This document shows, piece after piece, positions 5,733 through 10,227 of a DNA stretch of 10,227 nucleotides; the first letter of the stretch is position 1, and the number at the start of each line of letters is the position of its first letter. The notes under the pieces are model-generated. The model had not been told where the DNA came from and did not search any database. It saw nothing but the letters and a program-made list of their open reading frames with translations. Location of the stretch: positions 1 to 10,227 of the forward strand of contig CALKIA010000587.1 in assembly GCA_937988705.1 (NCBI GenBank). Reading direction: 5' to 3'. The position numbers and the translations under genes were made by a program. Source of the DNA: an uncultured Chloroflexota bacterium. GTDB taxonomy: Bacteria; Chloroflexota; Anaerolineae; Aggregatilineales; Phototrophicaceae.

Positions 5733-6626
5733 ATGATGACAGATGTATTGCAGAATCTCTCGAATGATCTGGCGGCCACCGTCGAAGCAGCCAGTCGCAG
5801 CCTCGTTCGCGTGGAAGGACGGCGGCGCATGGCGGCCAGCGGGATCGTCTGGTCAGACAATGGGTTGATCGTCACCGCGAATCACGTGGTCGAACGGGAC
5901 GAAAACATCGGCGTGGCACTGCCGAACGGCGCGGTCGTGAATGCCTCAGTCGTGGGGCGCGACCCGACGACTGACATCGCCATTTTGAAGGTGCAGGCCA
6001 ACGAACTGACCCCGGCCTCGTGGGCGACCGATCCGAAGGTCGGCCATCTGGTGCTGGCGGTCGGTCGGCCCGACAGCAGCGTGCAGGCGACGCTCGGCGT
6101 CGTCAGTGCGGTCGGCGAGGGCTGGCGCACAGGCGCCGGCGGCATGATCGACATGTACCTGCAAACCGATGTGGTCATGTACCCCGGGTTTTCGGGCGGG
6201 GCGCTGGTCACGGCGAACGGGCAGCTGCTCGGCATGAACACGTCCGGATTGGCCAACGGCGTCAGCCTGACCATTCCGGCGGTCACGCTCCAGCGCGTAG
6301 CCCAAGCCTTGCAAGCGCATGGTCGCGTGCGCCGGGGTTTCCTCGGCGTGAGCGCCCAGCCAGTGCGCTTGCCCGCCAATGTGGCCACACAGGTCAATCA
6401 AGAGACGGGCTTGCTGTTGGCGGCCGTCGAACAGGGTAGCCCGGCTGATCAGGGTGGGCTGTACCTCGGCGACACGCTGATCACGCTGGACGGTCAGGCT
6501 GTGCGCCACATGGATGATCTCATGGCGCTCCTCAGCGGGGATCGCGTGGGCAAGTCGGTCACGGCACGCATCGTGCGCGGCGGACAGGTACACGAAAGTT
6601 CGGTCACGATCGGCGAACGGCAGTAA
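5733..6626 (+). CDS. Trypsin-like serine protease with C-terminal PDZ domain (HtrA/S1C-like), cytoplasmic
   Basis: This 297-residue protein combines a chymotrypsin-fold protease domain (about 20-195) with one PDZ domain (about 202-293). The catalytic triad is visible: H51 in VTANHVV, D81 in DPTTDIAIL, S154 in PGFSGGAL. HtrA proteins degrade or chaperone damaged proteins, using the PDZ domain to bind substrate C-termini and control activity. Unlike DegP/DegQ there is no signal peptide or membrane anchor, so it probably acts in the cytoplasm. The usual GNSGGP around the serine is GFSGGA and the usual TNAHV is TANHV, which may alter the oxyanion region or specificity. Two ATGs lie in tandem; the second (5736) has better spacing (6 bases) from AGGAG at 5725-5729, so the protein may begin one residue later. 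The neighbour downstream is a shorter paralogue; the kinase gene is divergent. Confidence 0.92.
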   Translation: MMTDVLQNLSNDLAATVEAASRSLVRVEGRRRMAASGIVWSDNGLIVTANHVVERDENIGVALPNGAVVNASVVGRDPTTDIAILKVQANELTPASWATDPKVGHLVLAVGRPDSSVQATLGVVSAVGEGWRTGAGGMIDMYLQTDVVMYPGFSGGALVTANGQLLGMNTSGLANGVSLTIPAVTLQRVAQALQAHGRVRRGFLGVSAQPVRLPANVATQVNQETGLLLAAVEQGSPADQGGLYLGDTLITLDGQAVRHMDDLMALLSGDRVGKSVTARIVRGGQVHESSVTIGERQ

Positions 6627-6647
6627 TTCGGCTGATCCAGCATGGTT

Positions 6648-6668
6648 GGGCAGGCAGTCCGCCTGCCC
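6648..6668. repeat. Hairpin between the two protease genes
   Basis: GGGCAGGC and GCCTGCCC pair around an AGTCC loop, 21 bases after the first protease's stop and about 40 before the next start. It is not followed by a T-run. It may act as a processing or attenuation point between the two cistrons. Confidence 0.6.
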
Positions 6669-6697
6669 CGACGATCCCCCCATCAAGTCAGATAAAC

Positions 6698-6701
6698 AGG
6701 A
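6698..6701 (+). promoter_or_regulatory. Ribosome binding site for the GTG start at 6708
   Basis: AGGA followed by AA ends 6 bases before the GTG at 6708. This supports GTG as the real start of the second protease. Confidence 0.55.
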
Positions 6702-6707
6702 AAACAC

Positions 6708-7355
6708 GTGGCCAGCCTATTTGAGCAGTTGAACGCCGAGCTGTCGGTGATCGTGTCGGATGTTAGCCGGAGCGTCGTGCAGGTACGCGACGAAGGACGC
6801 GGCGGCGGCGCGGGGATGATCTGGCATGCCGAGGGGTTGATCATCACGAATGCGCATGTGGCGCGCGGCGGGCGGCCGCTCAGCGTGGCGCTGTGGGATG
6901 GGCGCGTGCTGCCCGCGCAGTTGATCGCCCGTGACGAAGCGCACGATCTGGCGGCGCTCGCCATCGACGCCCAGGATCTACCCACAATTCAGGTGGGCAG
7001 TTCGCGCGCGCTGCATGCCGGTCAATGGGTGATGTCGCTCGGACATCCATGGGGCATCACGAATGCGGCCTCGGGCGGCGTGGTGATCGGCGTGGGCACA
7101 GGCGGGTCAGAACTCCCCACCACGCACGAAGACTGGGTCGTGTGCGATTTGCATCTGCGGCCCGGCAATTCTGGCGGCCCGCTGTTCGACGTGCAGGGAC
7201 GGCTGATCGGCGTCAACACCATGATCACCAGTCCCAACGTCGGAATCGCGGTGGGTGTTGATGCCGTCAAGAACTTTCTGCAGCGAACGCTCGGTGCAGA
7301 GTTCAAGCGACGAGCCCAACCGCCCGCGGAGCCAGCGGCCTCGGCCTTCGTCTAA
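6708..7355 (+). CDS. Trypsin-like serine protease lacking a PDZ domain, paralogue of its neighbour
   Basis: This 215-residue protein is a compact trypsin-like domain with the full triad: H50 in ITNAHVA, D80 in DEAHDLAAL, S155 in the canonical RPGNSGGPLF. The N-terminus (FEQLNAELSVIVSDVSRSVVQV) lines up with that of the preceding protease, as does the segment before the histidine (GLIVTANHVV against GLIITNAHVA), which points to an old tandem duplication. It stops after the protease domain with a short Ala/Pro-rich tail, so regulation by a PDZ domain in the same chain is absent. No signal peptide is visible; it is probably cytoplasmic. The GTG start is supported by AGGA at 6698-6701. It lies 81 bases after the first protease on the same strand, likely in the same operon with a hairpin between. 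The two may form mixed assemblies; that is inference. Confidence 0.92.
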   Translation: MASLFEQLNAELSVIVSDVSRSVVQVRDEGRGGGAGMIWHAEGLIITNAHVARGGRPLSVALWDGRVLPAQLIARDEAHDLAALAIDAQDLPTIQVGSSRALHAGQWVMSLGHPWGITNAASGGVVIGVGTGGSELPTTHEDWVVCDLHLRPGNSGGPLFDVQGRLIGVNTMITSPNVGIAVGVDAVKNFLQRTLGAEFKRRAQPPAEPAASAFV

Positions 7356-7396
7356 AGCGTGGTTTGCACTTCGCAGGTCGCAATTTCGCCTCACCG

Positions 7397-7412
7397 GGCT
7401 GGCGCGCCAGCC
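7397..7412. repeat. Perfect 16-base palindrome after the protease genes
   Basis: GGCTGGCGCGCCAGCC is a perfect palindrome about 40 bases after the second protease's stop. It opens a 95-base cluster of inverted repeats that fills most of the gap (7356-7567) before the convergent TetR gene. No gene was seen in that gap. Confidence 0.6.
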
Positions 7413-7416
7413 GTTT

Positions 7417-7439
7417 CTCTCCCACGTAAACGAGGAGAG
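7417..7439. repeat. Imperfect inverted repeat in the intergenic cluster
   Basis: CTCTCC (7417-7422) pairs with GGAGAG (7434-7439) across a 11-base loop. It resembles the stronger hairpin at 7461-7491 in its pyrimidine-rich left arm and purine-rich right arm. Confidence 0.45.
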
Positions 7440-7460
7440 GGACAAAAAGCGCGTGTTTCT

Positions 7461-7491
7461 CCCCTTCTCCCCGCTTGCGTGGGAGAAGGGG
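7461..7491. repeat. REP-like hairpin with CCCCTTCTCCC arms, between convergent genes
   Basis: CCCCTTCTCCC (7461-7471) and GGGAGAAGGGG (7481-7491) form an 11-base perfect stem around CGCTTGCGT, followed by the G-rich stretch to 7506. This GGGAGAAGGGG-type element is familiar as a dispersed intergenic repeat in many GC-rich bacterial genomes. It could also end transcripts from both sides, though no T-run is present. Confidence 0.65.
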
Positions 7492-7567
7492 TCGGGGGAT
7501 GAGGGGTAAAGAAGGCGTAGCAGGCTCGAACTCAGCCCACCCGCCCATCCGCCGCAATGACAGCTAA

Positions 7568-8182
7568 TCAGCACAGTTGCAGATCGAAATCCCCCGTGGA
7601 AGCGAGATACGCGACCACCGCGCGGATCGCCTCCCTCTGAACCCGTTCCCGGTCATCAGGTTCCCGGATCAAGGGGATTAGGGCGCGCAGAATGTACACG
7701 GAGATTCCAGCGTAGAATTGGCTGACCGCCGCATCAAGCGCCGGGTTACTCAAGCGCAGGGCGTGGTCAAGGCGATTTTCAATTGGATAGCACACAGAAT
7801 CGGCAATGTGGCGCATGACACTAGACGCGGGTACAGCGTGGAACAAAGGTTGAAAAGCAGGGTCGGCCAGATAAAAATCGGTCAGCGTTTCAATCAATGT
7901 GGTGAGCAGCACTGGCAGCGGGAGGGTGTGACGTTCGAATACCTTCTCCAACAGACCGCCGACTTGGGCAGTATAGCGAGTGGCAAGCGTGTTCAGAATG
8001 GCTTCTTTGTTTGGAAAGAATTGGTACAGGGAGCCAATAGAAGTATTTGCTCGTATTGCGATGATGTTGGTCGTGGCTGCTTCATAACCCAGTTCGGAGA
8101 AGACTTGAGAGGCTGCATCTAGTATCGTGTTTACACGGCGCTGACCCCGAGCTTGCTGAGGCTTCCGCCGCATCGGGTTCAC
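7568..8182 (-). CDS. TetR/AcrR-family transcriptional regulator
   Basis: This 204-residue protein has the typical TetR N-terminal DNA-binding domain at about 14-60: GQRRVNTILDAASQVFSELG, then a helix-turn-helix ending in the signature TSIGSLYQFFPNKEAIL. A variable helical ligand-binding domain (about 65-204) follows and gives no hint of its ligand. TetR proteins are normally dimeric repressors released by a small molecule. The GTG start at 8182 is preferred because AAAGGAT (complement of 8191-8197) lies close upstream; the in-frame ATG at 8173 would be about 20 bases away. It lies 117 bases downstream of ppc on the same strand with its own candidate promoter and a four-copy GGAATT array, suggesting autoregulation. 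No transporter or enzyme gene of the usual TetR-target kind is adjacent in the window. Confidence 0.9.
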   Translation of the reverse strand: MNPMRRKPQQARGQRRVNTILDAASQVFSELGYEAATTNIIAIRANTSIGSLYQFFPNKEAILNTLATRYTAQVGGLLEKVFERHTLPLPVLLTTLIETLTDFYLADPAFQPLFHAVPASSVMRHIADSVCYPIENRLDHALRLSNPALDAAVSQFYAGISVYILRALIPLIREPDDRERVQREAIRAVVAYLASTGDFDLQLC

Positions 8183-8208
8183 GAATATTTATCCTTTGGT
8201 ACATTATA

Positions 8209-8279
8209 GGAATTACATGTGACTATACAGAGGAATTAATTGTCATGCAAGGAATTACCTACGCATTTCACAAAATTCC
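8209..8279. repeat. Four GGAATT motifs upstream of the TetR gene, candidate operator
   Basis: GGAATT occurs at 8209-8214, 8232-8237 and 8251-8256 on the plus strand and inverted (AATTCC) at 8274-8279, giving start-to-start spacing of 23, 19 and 23 bases. The three direct copies extend to AGGAATTA. The copies surround and interrupt the candidate promoter at 8222-8250, a layout expected for repressor control. Confidence 0.5.
8222..8250 (-). promoter_or_regulatory. Candidate promoter of the TetR gene
   Basis: On the minus strand TTGCAT (8250-8245) is followed after 17 bases by TATAGT (8227-8222). Transcription would start near 8215 with a leader of about 33 bases. One GGAATT copy lies in the spacer, one immediately upstream of the -35 and one near the start point. 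A second TATAAT (8208-8203) is present without a good -35. Confidence 0.45.
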
Positions 8280-8299
8280 ACTATTTATTAGTTTACCAC

Positions 8300-10227
8300 T
8301 TAACCAGTGGTTTTCATACCCGCAGCAATCCCATTAACGGTCGCTAGTACTGCATTGAGCAGCGCCTCGTGCCGTTCTGTTCCCGGCGGCACCGACCGCA
8401 GCTCGCGCAGGACGGCAACCTGAATGTAATTGAGGGGGTCAACGTACGGATTCCGGCGCTCAATGGACCGCTGCATGACCGGCGAATGTTCGAGCAGTTC
8501 AGTCTGCCCCATGATCGCGCAGATCTGCTGGTAGGCGCGCGCATGTTCGGCCCGCATCGACTCGAAAATCTCGTCGCGCAGGCGATCATCGGTGACCAAC
8601 CCCGCGTACAGCGCCGCGATGCCCATATCGGCTTTTGCCACGTCCAATTCGACGTTTTCGATCAGCGCCTGAAAAAACGACCAGTCTTTGTACATGGTTC
8701 GCAGCAGATCGAGGCCACCAAGGCCGCCCGCCGTGAACGCTTCGAGCGCGGTCCCGACGCCGTACCAGCTCGGGATAATCGCGCGGCTCTGCATCCACGA
8801 AAACATCCATGGGATAGCGCGCACGGTTTCGAAGCCGCCCTTTGCGCGCTTTGCCGGACGACTGCCGATCGGCAGCCGCGCCAACTCGTTGATCGGCGTG
8901 GCCTGATACCAGTAATCGAGGAATCCGGGCGTTTCGTAGACGAATTTGCGGTAGGTTTTCTCGCCCACATCCGCCAGTTTGTGCATCGCCTGACGCCATT
9001 CCAACTTGACTTCGGGGTGTGTTGGTGAACCGACCGCCGTCAACACGGCGTGCATCACCTGCTGCAAATGGCGGTAGGCGATGTGCGCGTTGCTATAGCG
9101 GTAGGCGATCACCTCGCCCTGCTCCGTGATCTTGATGCGCCCGCGCATCACGCCGGGTGGCTGCGACAGAATCGCGCGGTTGGTCGGGCCACCGCCGCGG
9201 CCAATGCTGCCGCCACGGCCGTGAAACAATTCAAGATCGATGTTGTACTTGGCGCACACTTCGGAGAGCGCCTGCTGCGCGACGTACAGATTCCAGTTCG
9301 AGGACAAATAGCCGCCGTCCTTGTTGCTGTCAGAATAGCCGAGCATGATCTGCTGGCGCAGGCCGCGCGTCTTCAAATGCTCCATATAGAGCGCGTTGTT
9401 GAACAACGTCTCCATGATCTCCGGCGCGCGTTCGAGGTCATCAATCGTCTCAAACAGCGGCACCAGATCGACCGCCAGATTCACCCCAACTTCATGCGCG
9501 TACAGGAGCATCGTCAGCACATCGCTCGGCGCAGTCGTCATGCTCGTGATTACGCTGTCGATCACGTTCGGGCCGAAGCGGCGATGCGCTTTGGCGACCA
9601 TGCGCCAGGTCGAGATCACGCGGTTAGTCGTCTCGGAGAAGGCCGGTTCAATCGGGAACAGCGGGCGCTTGGAGACCAGTTCGCGGTTGAGCAGCGCCTG
9701 TTTCTCCACTTCGGGGAGCGCGGCATAGCCTTCATGCTGGTTATAGGCGCGCAGCAGTTCATCGAGCGCGGAGCGAAACAAACGCGCATCCTCGCGCACA
9801 TCCAGCGGCACTAAATGCAGCCCAAACAGGCGCACCTTCTCCATCAGCCGATACAACATGCCATGCGCGACGTACTGCCCGCGATTCTCGAGCAGGCTGT
9901 CAGAGACGAGGCGCAGATCGGCCAGCAAATCAATGTGCGTGCGGTAAGCGTCGGCATTCAGCCGATCCCAGATGAGGCTCATCGCCTGCCGGTAGACTTC
10001 ATCATGGGCACGGGTCGGGAAACCGCCTTCCTGTACCCATTCGAGCAGTTCTGGCGACACACCGACCTCATCCAGCGACTGGGTGAGGTGTTCGCGCAGA
10101 TAGGCGACTTCTTCGAGATACACCGCGCGCGCCGCCGCCCGCTGGGTCGTAAGCGTCTCCAGCGTCACATCCGCGGTGACATTGGGATTGCCATCCCGAT
10201 CGCCGCCAATCCACGAAGCGAACTGCA
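8300..10227 (-). CDS. ppc: Phosphoenolpyruvate carboxylase (N-terminal part beyond window edge)
   Basis: This enzyme adds bicarbonate to phosphoenolpyruvate to give oxaloacetate and phosphate, replenishing the TCA cycle in the cytoplasm. About 642 codons are present. The frame is open to the right edge and begins in SWIGGDRDGNPNVTAD, a conserved family motif, so roughly the first 250-300 of about 900 residues are missing; the GTG at 10168 is internal. Also seen are the active-site motif GYSDSNKDGGYLSSNW, the glycine-rich FHGRGGSIGRGGGPTNRAI loop that binds substrate, RAIPWMFSWMQSR, and the C-terminal NPYVDPLNYIQVAVLRELR with the classic ending GIAAGMKTTG. The intact C-terminus and motifs indicate a functional enzyme. 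The TetR gene follows on the same strand, but nothing seen shows a regulatory link. Confidence 0.97.
   Translation of the reverse strand, partial: QFASWIGGDRDGNPNVTADVTLETLTTQRAAARAVYLEEVAYLREHLTQSLDEVGVSPELLEWVQEGGFPTRAHDEVYRQAMSLIWDRLNADAYRTHIDLLADLRLVSDSLLENRGQYVAHGMLYRLMEKVRLFGLHLVPLDVREDARLFRSALDELLRAYNQHEGYAALPEVEKQALLNRELVSKRPLFPIEPAFSETTNRVISTWRMVAKAHRRFGPNVIDSVITSMTTAPSDVLTMLLYAHEVGVNLAVDLVPLFETIDDLERAPEIMETLFNNALYMEHLKTRGLRQQIMLGYSDSNKDGGYLSSNWNLYVAQQALSEVCAKYNIDLELFHGRGGSIGRGGGPTNRAILSQPPGVMRGRIKITEQGEVIAYRYSNAHIAYRHLQQVMHAVLTAVGSPTHPEVKLEWRQAMHKLADVGEKTYRKFVYETPGFLDYWYQATPINELARLPIGSRPAKRAKGGFETVRAIPWMFSWMQSRAIIPSWYGVGTALEAFTAGGLGGLDLLRTMYKDWSFFQALIENVELDVAKADMGIAALYAGLVTDDRLRDEIFESMRAEHARAYQQICAIMGQTELLEHSPVMQRSIERRNPYVDPLNYIQVAVLRELRSVPPGTERHEALLNAVLATVNGIAAGMKTTG

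Noticed and set aside
8295..8311. ACCACT/AGTGGT hairpin over the ppc stop codon as a terminator
   Set aside because: The stem is only 6 bases, includes the stop codon, and is not followed by a T-run on the transcribed strand.
9050..9814. Long open frame on the plus strand opposite ppc, and similar ones opposite the kinase (4687-5511) and the PDZ protease (5946-6707)
   Set aside because: They lie antisense to genes with clear conserved motifs, have low-complexity or Arg/His/Gln-rich translations, and reflect codon bias in GC-rich DNA.
10166..10168. GTG as the start of ppc
   Set aside because: The upstream in-frame codons encode the conserved WIGGDRDGNPNVTA motif, so the gene continues past the window edge.

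Overview
The window is about 10.2 kb of fairly GC-rich bacterial chromosome with ordinary housekeeping and signalling genes, tightly packed on both strands. The mix suggests a free-living Chloroflexota (Anaerolineae-like) bacterium: tandem intracellular HtrA-type proteases, multi-PAS kinases, DivK-like receivers beside a GNAT protein, and intergenic hairpins carrying GTAGGGA/TCCCTAC ends. This assignment is an inference from gene content and style, because no rRNA or other taxonomic marker is present. No mobile element, tRNA, rRNA or CRISPR array was found, and no gene-free stretch exceeds 300 bases.

Layout. Positions 1-1573 (+) hold a tightly coupled signalling operon: the C-terminal part of a receiver domain cut by the left edge, a second stand-alone receiver that overlaps it by ATGA, and a GNAT acetyltransferase starting with TTG directly after the receiver's stop. 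Positions 1574-1740 carry two hairpins of a repeat family. A dihydrofolate-reductase-family (RibD C-terminal-like) oxidoreductase lies on the minus strand (1741-2358) behind a good sigma70-type promoter. Divergent from it is a NarL/FixJ-type regulator (2498-3151, +) whose receiver has lost most phosphorylation residues. It converges on a large membrane-bound PAS histidine kinase (3223-5559, -). A second copy of the hairpin repeat sits between their 3' ends and supplies the kinase's stop codon.

Divergent from the kinase are two paralogous trypsin-like (HtrA/S1C) proteases on the plus strand: one with a C-terminal PDZ domain (5733-6626) and one without (6708-7355). Neither has an evident signal peptide. 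A cluster of palindromes follows (7397-7491). The right end is on the minus strand: a TetR-family regulator (7568-8182), then phosphoenolpyruvate carboxylase (ppc), whose N-terminal part lies beyond the right edge. The TetR upstream region holds four GGAATT motifs around a candidate promoter, which looks like an autoregulatory operator.

The unifying theme is signal transduction and protein quality control. No clearly new multi-gene system stands out. The most unusual items are the receiver-receiver-acetyltransferase operon, the degenerate receiver in the NarL-type protein, the PDZ/PDZ-less protease pair, and the repeat element that donates a stop codon.
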